Below are positions 14,301-25,860 of a stretch of 64,000 nt of DNA, in pieces. Within the stretch, counting starts at the first letter, position 1, and each line of letters starts with the position of its first letter. A program made the position numbers and the translations under genes. The notes below the pieces were generated by a model, which was not told the DNA's origin, made no database searches, and worked only from the letters and a program-made list of their open reading frames with translations. This DNA is from Liolophura sinensis (lineage: Eukaryota > Mollusca > Polyplacophora > Chitonida > Chitonidae), in NCBI RefSeq assembly GCF_032854445.1, contig NC_088306.1, forward strand, positions 20,619,764 to 20,683,763. The letters are read 5' to 3'.

Positions 14301-17300
14301 GACTTTACATTCAATTTGAATGAACATCCAACCTGACTTACATTCAATCCAAATGAACATCCAATCTGAATGACCATTCAATCTGACTGAACATCCAACC
14401 TGACTGGACTGGCCTATCCAATCCAACTGAACATCTAATCTGACTGAACATCCAATCTGACTGAACATCCAATCTGACTGAACATCTGATCAAACTGAAC
14501 ATTCAACCTGACTGAACATCCAATCTGACTGAACATCCAATCTGACTGAATATCCAACCTCACTTTACATCCAACCTGACTGAACATCCAACCTGACAGA
14601 ATATCCAATCTGACTGAACTGGACTGAATGAACATCCAAACTGACTGAACATCCAACCTGACTTTACATCCGACCTGACTGAACATCCAACCTGACAGAA
14701 CATCCAACCTAACTTTACATCCAACCTCACTTTACATTCAATCTGACTGAACATCCAATCTGACTTTACATTCATTCTGACTGAACATCCAATCTGACTG
14801 AACATCCAATCTGACTGAATATCCAACCTCACTTTACATCCTATCTGACTGAACATTTAACCTGACTGAACTGGACTGACTGAACATCCAATCTGACTGG
14901 ATGGAGAAATCCATCAAATGACCATTCTGTCTGACTGTTTCAGAAAAATACAAAATGACAATACCAGTAAATCAATTCTTAGATACCTGGTCAACTTCCA
15001 CTAACTTCCCTGTTGGATGTCTTGCCTTCACATACATGTCCTAAAACAGAAGAAGAAAACTAGAATCCAGATGTCTGAAATACCTCCACATTTCCAAGAA
15101 TAACAAAAGGAAAATGAAACTATAAATAATACTCAAGCTGTCAACATTTTTAAGCATTTTTAGAAATTTAGATATACACAAAACTTCTGGGAAATTGATG
15201 CCATACAGAAGTTGCATGGACAAAATCTGTCTACATGAATATCCATTATTTCACCAAGTACCTAAACTGGAGTTATTATCAAAAGAATTTCTCCATTGCC
15301 ATAAAACTTAAGCATGCACAAGTTTAGAAGATAGACAAGATGTATGGTAAGTTTCATCAAAATCAGCACTGTAGTTTGGAAGTAGGTGCATGGACAAAGT
15401 CGTGTTTAGAGAGGAGCTGACAGACAGAAAGATGGTGTTAAAAAAATGAATGAGTGAGTGAGTGAGTGAGTGCTTGGGGTTTAAGGTCGTGCTTAACAAT
15501 TTTTCAGTCATATGACAGCTATTTAAAAAATGAACACATGCACAGCAATGTCCCCTAAGACAAGATCACTGTTACAAGAACAGGTAGTCCTAAAGGGAAG
15601 TGTCAGGATTATGGGTGGAAGAGTGATCGGAGTAAACTACCGACCTTCAATAGGTACGTGACAAACCTCGCTATTCAAAAACAAGTCTGAACCAGGAGGA
15701 GCTGGAATAGAATGTGCTCTTCTTTGTTAAGGGCACGTTGACAGTCGCAATGAGACAGCACTTTAAGCCAGAGCTGCCACCCACAGAACATGAGTGGACT
15801 ACATACTGGATTACTCAGTGTCAGTAAACAGTGGTTAGATGGAGCATCATGTCTGGTGTCCTCTACATAAGTGGAAATGCAATGTACTGGATTACTCAAT
15901 GTCAGTATTAAAGCTGTGGATAGATGGAGCATCATGTCTGGTGTCCTCAACATTAGTGGAAATGCAATGTACTGGATTACTCAATGTCAGTATTAAAACT
16001 GTGGTTAGATGTAGCGTCATGTCTGGTGTCTTTAGTTTGGTATTTCAGTGAGGCATCACTGTAAAGAGGGCAACTTCTGAAAGGAGTCAAAGGTTTGCTG
16101 GGGCCAAAATAAGGTAAGTTAAAATGAAGACACAAGAGTAGAGAAGCCAAGACTGAAAGAAGCAAAGAGATCGAGGCAAATCAAGTTCATTCTGTCCAAA
16201 TCTAACAAGCAAACCCAAGAAAGGAAAAAATGTTCATGGCTCAATGACATATTGACAATATTTATTTTATTTTATTGATAGGTGTATTACGCCGTACTCA
16301 AGAATATTTCACTTATACGACGGCGGCCGGCATTATGGTAGGAAAAAACCCATGACCATGGCAGGTTGCTGGCAAACCTTCCCACAAACAGTCAAAGAGG
16401 AAGCCAACATGTGCTGGACTTGAACTCACAGCGACCACATTGGTGAGAGGCTCCTGGGTCATTACGCTGTGCTAGCGCGCTAACCAACTGAGCCACGGAG
16501 GCCCCAACATTGACAACAGTATAATTGCATTACTGTGTTGACTGAAGAATACGGTGAACAAACTTAAGCATTACCTTGGCTTCCTCATAAGGTATCCCTT
16601 TCTCTTCTGCATCTACTTGTATTGTCTGTGTGGCCACTGCAAATAAACAAAAGTAATGTTAAATTGATTATTCGCATGACAGATTGATGGCAGGTTCAGG
16701 GTAAATACGTTGTTTCAATCTGTTACTTCGCACATACAGCCTGACTGGAATGGGTCACGTAAAATCGTCATTCCGTCTAGAACACTACAAAAATGAAAAA
16801 CTTCCCAATGAATATGGAAAAATGGTTTGTCCTTGTAGCTGAATTATCATGCAATATCTGGCTTGAAATGACATCAAAACAAGGTGGCATTAAACACTAA
16901 GATTACCACCAAGGAAATGCACAGGTCTTTGCATAGGCCCCTCTCCCTGTTGCCAGAAGTCTTGTGTGTTTGCTGTGGAGCTTGCTATTTTAGTGTAAAG
17001 CAACGGACAGATAATTACGTTGGATCAATGGAAATGTCACAAGAATTCAGTAAATTCTGGTAGTATTTTACCCCTGACAAGCAGCACCTGGATTCACGAT
17101 GTTTCTGCTATTATGAATCATAGACAGCATCAACATAAGATTTGAAGGCAGATACGAGTCAGCACACACTATTCCAGGCAATACATGCTAAGTGCATACT
17201 GATAATTACTTTTAATAACTTACTTGGTGAGTTTATCAACCCTGGACAGACTGCATTACACGTCACTCCAAATTCTGCAGCATCCAATGCTACAGCCTGA

Positions 17301-20300
17301 AAAACAGAACAGCCATTTAAAAAAACATGATATGAACACATCTGCAAGATAGGTATCTCCGGTCACCCAAATTAGCACTGTGAAAACAATGTGCGACAAA
17401 AGACATGTTTACATGATATACTCCCAATTCTTCCTGGTATTTCTTTAGAAAAAGAGTTTTTGGACATGACTGTTGCATCAATAATTTGAACTCATCTTTC
17501 ACTGAAACTTTATCAATGGAAAAAGAAGAGAAAGATAAAGATCTGAATGACTACAGTGGGTTTACGTCAACAAGTGGGTGGATTTTCAGGAAAACATCAT
17601 CAACATGTGAAACTGCATGTATATTTCAAAACTTGCAAATCTCATTTGTTGATTTATTGATTTATTTCATTGGTGTTTAAGCCATACTAAAGAATATTTC
17701 ACTTATACGACGGCGGTCAGCATTATGGTGGGTGGAAATCAGCCGGAGCCCAGGGGAAACCCACGACCGTCCGCAGGATGCTGTCAGACCTTCCCATGTA
17801 CCGCTGGAGAGGAAGCCAGAATGAGCTGGACTTGAACTCACAGTGACCGCAAATCTCATTTGTACATTTATCATTAAATAAATACCATATTAGTACATCA
17901 TATATATTTATGGTCATTAAGTCATTAGAAATTATAAAACACTTGACGTCAACAAATATTTGACATGGTTATTAAAAAACATGAAATGTATATTGTAATT
18001 TCAAGGACTTTAGAAGTGTATTTAAAAATGCCCAGGTACGAATGTAATTTTTTGGTAATTTAAGAGCAATTTCTCCTTCATGTTAATTTGTAGGGAAAAT
18101 TTAGTACCTTTGTCAAACCCAGAAGACCATGTTTTGTTGTTGTGTAAGCTACTTTGTTAGCTGCTCCAATAATACTATGAACTGATCCAATGTTGATAAT
18201 TCGACCCCAACCTAAATAAAGAGGCAAAAATGATGCATTAATTACAATAATTATAAAATAGAATACATGTGCATCTCTCCAAACATTTTGCATATTGGGA
18301 CTGATAAATACAAGTAAAATTTCACAATTTGTTCAAATTTCATTGACAAAACTTAGACCTTTTTTCCACCTTAATATATGCATAAAATGACTGAAGTATG
18401 AACACTGAATGGCCACATGTGCTAACCTTTGCATGGCAACGTAATTGATACTACATGTATCATAAGATAACATAATTATACAACTCCACCAGGCAACATA
18501 ATTACAACTCCATCAAGCAACATTATATAAAACTTCATGAGGCAACATAATTTATACTTCTAATAAGAAGCTTTAATTAAAAGAGCATGTAGTTTATAAC
18601 TTTAAGAGGCAACATATAGGTAACACCACAAGACACCATGTTTTGTAACTTTACAGGCACACCAGGATTCATAACACTATGTACAATTTCATGTTCATGA
18701 CAAATATGAAAAAGGGTCACACATACCAAGGCAGGCATGATTTGCTGGTCCATAAAATAACATATGTTTTACCTAGCAAAAGGAGAAAATTTTAACTTTT
18801 TATGAACAGTAAAAACATTTGCATCTAGTGCAAATTTTTCATCTGACTGACCAGTCACCTTTCTCCTTCATCTTGGGTAGAAATCTCTGGATCAGTAGGA
18901 ATGGAGCTGAGAGATGAAGGGCAAGCATCTCCTCCCATTTTGACCAATGAAATCTCTCCAGTGATTCCACATGTTGTATTCCTACAGGGAATTTAAAAGC
19001 AGGACAGGTATTAAACAATATTAAAATATATACCATATTTTATGACAAAATTGTACGCATTTAACCAAGAGACTTTACCAAAGGTCCAAAGGCGCAGTAT
19101 TTAAAGGAGACTAAAAGAAATAACGAACAACCACATTGTTCACAAGGTACAAAAAAACTACCTCTTTTTTTTTTTTACAAGCTATAACGGAGGTCATCAC
19201 ATTCACCACAGACAAATAATCATTTACAATGTTCAGAACAGAGAACTTTTAGGATAACTAGATTACGTGGAAATGATTACATGAAACTGCTTTGTTCGCA
19301 AAAAAGAAAATCAAAAGAGACTGAGACAAGTAACTAAAAGCAACGTTCACAAGGAGACTAGGATAATAACTACCAGTATCAGCACTGTTCACATGGAGAT
19401 TGTAGGATAAGTAACTACATGTTTTGTTGACAAAGAGGCTAGGATAAGTAAATAACTGCCATGGTAGCGAGGAGATTAGGATAATATCTACAGGTACGAG
19501 TATTGTTCATAAAGAGATTATTTATTTATTTGATTGGTGTTTTATGCCGTACTCAAGAATATTTCACTTATACGACGGCGGCCAGCATTATGGTGGGTGG
19601 AAACCGGGCACAGCCCGGGGGAAACCCACGACCATCCGCAGGTTGCTGACAGACCTTCCCACATACGGCCGGAGAGGAAGCCAGCATGACTTGAATTCAC
19701 AGTGACCGCATTGGTGAGAGGCTCCTGGGTCATTACGCTGCGCTAGCGCGCTAACCGACTGAGCCACAGAGGCCCCGTAAAGAGATTATAAGATAAGTAA
19801 CTATATGTGTTGCTGACAAGGAGACTAGCATAACAATTACCACCTTTGTTCACAAGGATACTATAGGATAACTATCTACCTACTTTGTTCACAAGAGGAC
19901 TAGGATAACAATTACCTGCTTTGTTCACAAGGATACTACAGGATGACTAACTACCTATTTTGTTCACAAGAAGACTAGTATAACAATTACCAGCTTTGTT
20001 CATAAGGATACTATAAGATAACTAACTACCTATTTTGTTAACAAGAAGACTAGGATAACAATTACCTGCTTTGTTCACAAGGATACTATAAGACAACTAA
20101 CTACCGATTTTGTTCACAAGGAGACTAGGATAACAATTACCCACAGCGTTCACAAGGATACTATAGGATAACTACTTATTTTGTTCACAAGAAGACTAGG
20201 ATAACAATTACCTGCTTTGTTCACAAGGATACTATAGGATAACTACATACCTATTTTGTTCACAAGAAGACTAGGATAACAATTACCCACACCGTTCACA

Positions 20301-21696
20301 AGGATACTAGAGAATAACTAAACTACCTATTTTGTTCACAAGAAGACTAGGATAACAATTACCCACACCGTTCACAAGGGTACTAGAGAATAACTACACT
20401 ACCTATTTTGTTCACAAGGAGACTAGGATAACAATTACCCACATCGTTCACGAAGAGATTACAGGATAAGGTCCTACCTGTCCTTTTCACTTGGAGGCTA
20501 GGATTATACTTACCAGCAGTATTTAAAAGGAGACTACTGGGTAAGTAACTAATTGCCGTGTTTATAAGGAAACTGTAGGACAGGCAACTATCGAGTCTGT
20601 TCACAAGGAGACTAGAATAATAATTACCAGCATTGTTCACAATGAGACTACAGGATGCGTAACAACCTGTTTTGTTCACAAGGAGACAAGGGTAATAATT
20701 ACCAGCAATGTTCACAATGAGATTATAGGATAAGTGACTACCTGTTTTGTTTACAAGGAGACTATAGGATAAGTAAATACCTGTCTTGTTCACAAGGAGA
20801 TTAGGATAATAGTTACCAGCATTGTTCACAAGGATATCAACACCCGCTGGAAAGAGACCAAAGACCTGATCAACAAAGTTGTGGATTTCCTCCGGCCTTA
20901 ACAGATTAACCGGTACAAACTGAACTGACTGGTTTGGATGACATTTAAGGCTGAAACAACAAACATAAGTCAATATACAAACTTGGTTAAATCTGGTTTA
21001 CTACATTATTAAAATAAAAACCAAACTGCATAATTAAACATTTTTTTTTTGAGATGTGTTCAACGCCTTGCTAAAGAATACTTCACATTACTCCTATGTC
21101 ATTTCTCTACTAGTATATGGGCTGATTTAAGGAGAATTCCATGCAACATGCCAGGTACAAATCACCTGACTTACAGCTGCAAGCACAACAGCTGGGGCTG
21201 GTTCTGAACACATGGCTGAACATCACTGGTCTTGGGTCTTCCATTTTTCTCAAGGACTCCCTTAGATGCATTTAATTTACTCATTTTATTTATTTGATTG
21301 GTGTTTTACGCCGTACTCAAAAATATTTCACTATAAGATGGCAGCCACCATTATGGTGGGAGGAAACCGTGCAGATCCCGGGGGAAACCCATGACTTTCC
21401 CATGCACTTCCAGAGAGGAAGCCAGCATTAGCTGGACTTGAACTCACAGTGACCGCATTGGTGAGAGGCTCCTGGGTCAATGTGCCACAATGGCGTGTTA
21501 ACCCCCTCAGCCACACAGGCCCTGGCTCTAATTTAATTTAAACTTACATGTTTAATTCTGCCACAATATTAGTAATGGTAGAGTCCTGGCCCAGACCTGT
21601 CACAACAACCGAACAGCCCTTGGTTACCAATGTTTTGACAACTGCCAATCCTACTCCAGAGGTGGAGCCTGTTACCAAGGCGACCTTATCTTCCAT
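11348..21696 (-). CDS. Short-chain dehydrogenase, bacterial-type D-3-hydroxybutyrate dehydrogenase-like
   Basis: Probable NAD-dependent oxidoreductase interconverting 3-hydroxybutyrate and acetoacetate. Exons in transcript order: 21548-21696, 20817-20950, 18859-18981, 18108-18211, 17224-17296, 16575-16636, 14987-15040 and 11348-11440. All junctions are GT-AG and phases match, giving 263 residues, the usual length for the family. The Rossmann glycine motif is TGSTSGVG (residues 9-16), NNAG is at 92-95, catalytic Ser is S145 (INIGSVHS), and the YxxxK pair is Y158/K162. The end reads NMTGSTLMMDGGYTAR, close to the DGGWTA(R/Q) end of bacterial PHB-type hydroxybutyrate dehydrogenases, as is NNAGIQH. 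The fourth member of the SDR catalytic tetrad, normally Asn in a NLS context, is His here (LHLS, H117). No targeting peptide is evident. The substrate is inferred from family resemblance; another hydroxyacid is possible. Confidence 0.88.
11699..14902. repeat. 3.2 kb array of a 17-bp minisatellite in intron 7 of the dehydrogenase
   Basis: About 190 tandem copies of a 17-bp unit in two main versions, TGACTGAACATCCAATC and TGACTTTACATTCAATC. These often alternate to give a 34-bp higher-order period. Variants include TGACTCAACATCC and TAACTGAAC. Blocks inside the array are themselves duplicated: the block around 12260-12540 recurs near 13720-14080, and ATTCTTTACATCC plus CATCCCATCAGAC occur in two blocks about 400 bp apart. 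Because 17 is not a multiple of three, open frames here read as 17-residue repeats. They are artefacts inside an intron. Confidence 0.95.
15450..15515 (-). mobile_element. SINE family B, 3'-tail fragment
   Basis: A GAGT-rich run followed by GCTTGGGGTTTAAGGTCGTG and AACAATTTTTCAGTCATATGA matches the reverse complement of the SINE B tail seen at 42.7 kb. Only the tail end is present, as expected for a 5'-truncated insertion in intron 6 of the dehydrogenase. Confidence 0.8.
15795..16035 (+). repeat. 85-bp tandem repeat, about 2.7 copies, in dehydrogenase intron 6
   Basis: The blocks starting GATGGAGCATCATGTCTGG and continuing through AATGCAATGTACTGGATTAC recur with an 85-bp step near 15840, 15925 and 16010, with a partial copy before them. 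The last copy is more diverged. Confidence 0.85.
16260..16504 (-). mobile_element. SINE family A, near full length
   Basis: Read on the minus strand it has a tRNA-like head with A box TGGCTCAGTTGG and B box GAGTTCAAGTCC (both conserved), the family body, and the ATTACGCC/AATAAA tail. It lies in dehydrogenase intron 6. These boxes are internal pol III promoter elements of tRNA-derived SINEs. Confidence 0.9.
17650..17848 (-). mobile_element. SINE family A, 5'-truncated, with 15-bp target-site duplication
   Basis: The family body and tail are present but the head is cut just before the B box region ends. It is bounded by identical 15-bp direct repeats GCAAATCTCATTTGT at 17635-17649 and 17849-17863, direct evidence of target-primed insertion. 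It lies in dehydrogenase intron 4. Confidence 0.92.
19085..20845 (-). repeat. Minisatellite built from the dehydrogenase exon 2/intron 2 junction
   Basis: At least 28 imperfect units (mean about 37 bp) run from ~19790 up to and including the 3' end of coding exon 2, with more diverged units back to ~19085. In transcript sense each unit resembles CTTGTGAACAATGCTGGTAA, which is the exon 2 end (LVNNA, then G|GTAACT) plus the start of the intron. Many units keep a GGTA at the donor position; one at 20513/20512 reads CTGCTGGTAAGTAT, a better donor consensus than the real site. The reading frame of exon 2 stays open into the array for about 140 codons, to 20383. A SINE at 19522-19777 interrupts the array. 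Confidence 0.88.
19522..19777 (-). mobile_element. SINE family A, full length, with target-site duplication
   Basis: Complete element: tRNA-like head with both pol III boxes, body and AAATA tail, flanked by direct repeats TAAAGAGATTAT at 19510-19521 and 19778-19789. It is inserted inside the junction-derived minisatellite in intron 2 and is therefore younger than the array. Confidence 0.95.
21285..21525 (-). mobile_element. SINE family A, diverged, near full length
   Basis: The tail, body and B box region are recognisable; the head is altered (GCCACAATGGCGTG replaces the usual GCGC-rich stretch) and part of the body is deleted. It sits in intron 1 of the dehydrogenase, 23 bp from the exon 1 donor. 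Confidence 0.88.
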
Positions 21697-23213
21697 ACTA
21701 TTCTGTGTAAAAACAATTAATGAAATAATGAATAATTACAGTATAAAATGGGACTTTTAATTAAGGGTCCTAATCGATAAAATCATGAAGATCATCATGA
21801 ATGAAGACAGAAAAAAAACACAACTTACAGCCTTGTGTGATCAAAATGTCCCAAAATGTGCGATACTTGAAGCAAATACAAAAACTGAACATTAATTTTA
21901 AAATAATGTTCAATTATACCAGATAATATAATACTGTAGTTAGCTGTCAGAAAATTAAGTTTGGGCCTTTGGCTAATATTTTAAAGCTGTCATTTTAGGC
22001 ATAAGTCTTACATAATAAAACCAAATGGATTCACCGCCTCTTCCTTTACAGGAGGAAAAAAAACACAAGGAAAACAAACACAGGATATCTTTTGCAGACC
22101 GTCTCGTCACGTTTTTATGTTGTTCAAACAACTTCGGGTTGCTGCTTAGCACTGAACAGTTTTGCGTCAAACATCCATGAAGTGATGTAGTCCTACTTAT
22201 AAAGATAAGGTAATGTAGGACTTGGGATACAAAATACATACCGGTAGTGGTATAGGTATTATAGGGTTTGTAGCCCAAGTAGGACGTTTTGGCCCGTGTG
22301 TTGATGACATTAGAGGGATATTTTCAATTTGTTTGACATATTTCAATTTGTACCGGTCCATCCCATTTGTTAAATAACACCCCTCCCTGCTCCGACCACA
22401 TAATCACACTCCTCGCTCACAATCACATGGGCACAAGTGCTTCTTCATCACCGCTGTTGACTGTAAATTTGACATCACCGCAGCCGAGTTCATCGATTGC
22501 CGTAAAATTACCTGCATCTGAATTAAAACTGTCTATAAAATATTGAGATGCCAGAGATACCCAAGAATACAGACACCTGGGAGTATAAATGTCCATGATA
22601 CCTTTAACTCTAGACCTTGTTATGGACGAACAAAAGAGAGGCGATAGGTTGACAAGTTGTCAAAACACAGCTGACCGCTAATTCAGCCGCTAAGTACACG
22701 TGGTTAACACTGAGGAGTTACGTAAGGGGAGACAACTGCGGAATGCATTCCTGCCTCAGGAGGCTGTACCTGCTGTTACACCTCAATGAAACCTTGAATC
22801 CTTCATCTCTAAATTTAGACAATCTTTATGAAAATCGTTTTTGTTACCTTCAAACTGATTGGAATTCCTTGTTTACTTCGTTGATATCTGTTAGCATTGT
22901 AAAGTTGAACTACCTATAAACAAACAGACTTACTTTGATGTAGGCCTAAATATAAGTTTCCTCGTAGCTTGACGTTAAAAGTAATTATAAGTGGAATCAA
23001 AACAATACATCCGTCATTTTGGAAATTAGACCATATTTCTGAAAATTGTTTTCGTTATACATTTAAAATATTTTGAACTCATGGCCATCGCTATATAGCA
23101 TGTTTAACTTAGCACATGAATAATTGTACTGTAAAATAAAGTTGAACGATTTTTTATTGCTGTTGTTGTAAATTTGATTTTCTTGGTGTAAAATCGGGAA
23201 TTGTTTTGGGGTT
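21697..23213. other. Upstream region of the dehydrogenase, no gene seen
   Basis: It should contain the 5' UTR and promoter of the minus-strand dehydrogenase. No TATA box stands out near 21696, and no other exon or repeat family member was recognised. Confidence 0.35.
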
Positions 23214-23278
23214 TTTTCATTTTATTGTTTGATTAGTGTTTTACGCTTTATTAGAGGATATTTTACCTTCATTATGCT

Positions 23279-23395
23279 ATGATCGTTTCGTACCATCGTG
23301 TTATCGCTTCGTGCCATCGCTTCACGCCATCGTGTCATCGCTTCGTGCCATCACCTCGCAATGGAACGATGGACGGCACGATGGTACGATGATGA
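23279..23395. repeat. Short GC-rich tandem repeat with inverted partner
   Basis: Copies of TCGCTTCGTGCCATC-like units occur in tandem from 23279, and the segment after CGCAATGG contains the complementary GATGG(C/T)ACGAT motifs, so the block could fold back on itself. A SINE A tail fragment (TTGTTTGATTAGTGTTTTACG, minus strand) lies just before it at 23214-23268. Confidence 0.6.
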
Positions 23396-23415
23396 CTTTA
23401 TCCGGCTTCCATAAC

Positions 23416-24020
23416 TTTCTGCATAGTTTATGATGGTGTTGAGCGTGAATTGTTTTGGGAATCTCTCTTGTGATTATCCACCTGGGAGTCCATTTTGGTT
23501 GATGAATGTCTGTTTCAACGCCTGGATTAGAACAATATGTCAATATTTGAGACCAAATCCTCCTAACGGTCTGTCAAAGACCCACTGTCTAATAAAAAGA
23601 CAATGCTCGATCGTCCACGCGGCGAATTACGGCACAATCAATAGTTTTTTTAAAAAGCTGACAGAATATATACTGAATCGATAATGAAGAGAAATGAGTT
23701 GCTTTTTTATGCCTAAAATGGTCCAGGCGTTCAGTTAACAAACACGCCTCGTTCGCCTTGTCTGGATGAACAGTTAATGACTGAAATGAACTAGCATGCT
23801 TTGTACACCATTTGGGTAGTCATTTCATCCATTCGCCTAGAACACTCCTTGCGTTTTTCCATCATCATTGAAAACTGTCGAATGTTTCTCTTTGCATGAT
23901 TCCGTCCTATTTTCGTACTTTCTATACTTGCTTAGTTCTTTGGTGGTTTGAGTTAAACGTCGTTTGGGAATTGATCCTGCGATTATTGACCAGTAAGTCA
24001 ATTTTAGTTGATAAAAGACT
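23416..24020 (+). repeat. Copies of an unnamed dispersed repeat (part 1)
   Basis: Two related segments here (23416-23530 and 23850-24020) share motifs such as TTTCCATCATCATTG, TTAGTTCTTTGGTGGTTTG and GTTGA(G/T)CGT with the block at 41000-41160. No coding capacity is seen. The repeat type is unknown. Confidence 0.55.
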
Positions 24021-24519
24021 CAATCTCTCAGTGGCCAGCCAAAGCTCATTTTACTCTCTTCGAGAAAATCATTCCAACCATTATATGCTTGCATGTACCA
24101 TTGTTCCACTCGATCATGTTCCTGACAACAACAACAACTCAACAATTCCAAAAGCTATATATTACTCCAGCAGCTCAAGGCCGGTGACTGAGCCATTTTG
24201 CACAATGGCCTCTAATTTGCATAAAACTAGTGCAATAACTTTGAAGTACCGGTAATGAAATGAAACAAATCTGACTAACACGCATTTTTCACATTGGCGG
24301 TTGCCATGGTAACCAAGGCTATCTTAAATTTTCACGGATTTTGTATTTTAACAAATGTAGGCAAGATGGTGCAAATTAGCCTATCAGAAATATAGTTCAT
24401 GCTAGTTAAAAGTGTGCAGCTTCGTAGACAGCAAGACAGAGATTACTCTCATGGGCGAGTAGTATACTGTTATTCTTCAACCTTTTCGCATGTTTGCAGG
24501 GTGTTTATTCAAACACCCA

Positions 24520-24850
24520 TTTGGTAGAGTGTCCACTTCGATCCTGTAGCGTCAATCCTGGGTCGAGTGACACCTAAGACTTTAACAGAGGAAGTAACTT
24601 CCTCGCTTGGCGCTCAGCATGAAGGGCATAGAGTAACAACTGGTTGACCCGTATCAGCATAATGGCTCGGGCGGAGCGGCTTACTTGGCTTCGGTAAGTC
24701 GTTTCAGTGAAGCAGCACTAGATAAAAGAGCGGTGGAAATCAACAAGCAACAAGGAGGCACATCATATGCACACTAAGGATTCCTTCGTCGTCATTTGAC
24801 TGAAAAATTGTTGAGTATCACGTTAAACCCTATGCACTTATTCACTCACT
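24520..24850 (+). mobile_element. SINE family B, nearly complete
   Basis: tRNA-related SINE distinct from family A. The B-box-like GGGTCGAGTGACACC, the body with GACCCGTATCAG and GTAAGTCG, and the tail GACTGAAAAATTGTTGAGT ending in CACTC repeats are all present. The A-box end of the head is diverged. Confidence 0.88.
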
Positions 24851-25539
24851 CTGAAGGCACTATTCTGTGTTGGCTGATCATTTTTTTTTCTTTTTTGGTG
24901 TACAACTGAAATTGCAGCCCAATCCAATCAATGTAGTTTTGTCTCTAAAATCATATGGAAAAAGTGCATAAAATGCACTGGAAGCTGCACTTTCAGATAA
25001 TTTTTAAGAATGTTTAAGATATACTGTGAGCTTCTAATTCAATGAACCCCAAACAGAAAAACAGTCTCTGTCTCTTCAGATAATTAAAAGTTACGTAAAC
25101 AATTTATCTTGAAATATTTTAATGACGCTCTGTAAATTGACTCTTTAACTATTGTCATGCGCAGCATGGGTGTTTGAAACTGGAAACATCTAGACATCCT
25201 GTAATGCCCCAATAAATGTTACGTGCACAAAAGACGTTACTTTGGGGGATGCTTAAACTTATATCTTTCTAGTAGGATGTCATCTTACCTTTCAAACAAA
25301 CGCCAAAACACCTTTCTAAGATCAACAGAACTCTGAGAATCAGGAAAAAATAAGAAACTAAATTTGCAATTAGCGTCGCTGCATTTGTGTTTGTGTGCGT
25401 TTTTTAAATTTTTTTTTGGGTTTTTTTTTTTGCTTTTGGGTTGTTTTTTTTTTTTACCTAATTCTGCTTATGCCATTGTCCTAGACGTCGTATATCTCGC
25501 TACTATGTAAGCATTTGTATATGAGCAGTGATAAGGACA

Positions 25540-25610
25540 CCCTAGCTGAGGTAAACTGCAAATAGGCCGCCTTTCGGTGCTTATACATGTGACCAATTCG
25601 CCAACAATGG
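25540..25610 (+). repeat. Fragment of the unnamed dispersed repeat (part 2)
   Basis: GCTGAGGTAAACTG and TACATGTGACCA match the ~110-bp module seen better preserved at 36375-36465, 39185-39290 (minus) and 41330-41445. Confidence 0.5.
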
Positions 25611-25860
25611 ACCTCCGAGGCCGACGTGGTTAGCATGTCAGCGCTGCGTAATGACTCACCAATGTGGTCGCTGTGAGTTCAAGTCCAGCTCATGTCGGCT
25701 TTCTCTCCGGCCGTACGTGGGAGGTCTGCCAGCAACCTGCGGATGGTCGTGGGTTTCCCCCGGGCTCTGCCCGGTTTCCTTCCACAATAATGCTGGCCGC
25801 CGTCGTATAAGTGAAATATTCTTGAGTACAGCGTAAAACACCAATCAAATAAATAAATAA
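25611..25860 (+). mobile_element. SINE family A, full length
   Basis: Plus-strand copy with the head GACCTCCGAGGCCGACGTGG, B box GAGTTCAAGTCC, the conserved body and the tail TAAAACACCAATCAAATAAA. No convincing target-site duplication was found. Confidence 0.92.

Noticed and set aside
11562-14856. Several minus-strand frames of 60-98 codons with a repeating MFSQIGCSVRLDVQSD-like peptide
   Set aside because: They are translations of the 17-bp satellite (period 17 codons in all frames) and lie inside an intron of the dehydrogenase.
11699-14902. CRISPR-like array
   Set aside because: Units are directly contiguous with no unique spacers, and the DNA is animal; it is a minisatellite.
16400-16504. 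tRNA gene with good A and B boxes
   Set aside because: The boxes belong to the tRNA-derived head of SINE family A, present in many copies with the same body and tail; no full cloverleaf was formed.
20383-20973. 196-codon minus-strand frame as a separate gene
   Set aside because: Its first part is exon 2 of the dehydrogenase and the rest is the junction-derived minisatellite; it has no independent start or domain.
22014-22278. 101-codon minus-strand frame just upstream of the dehydrogenase as an extra 5' exon
   Set aside because: The frame shows no SDR-like or targeting features, and the ATG at 21696 already gives the expected family N-terminus.
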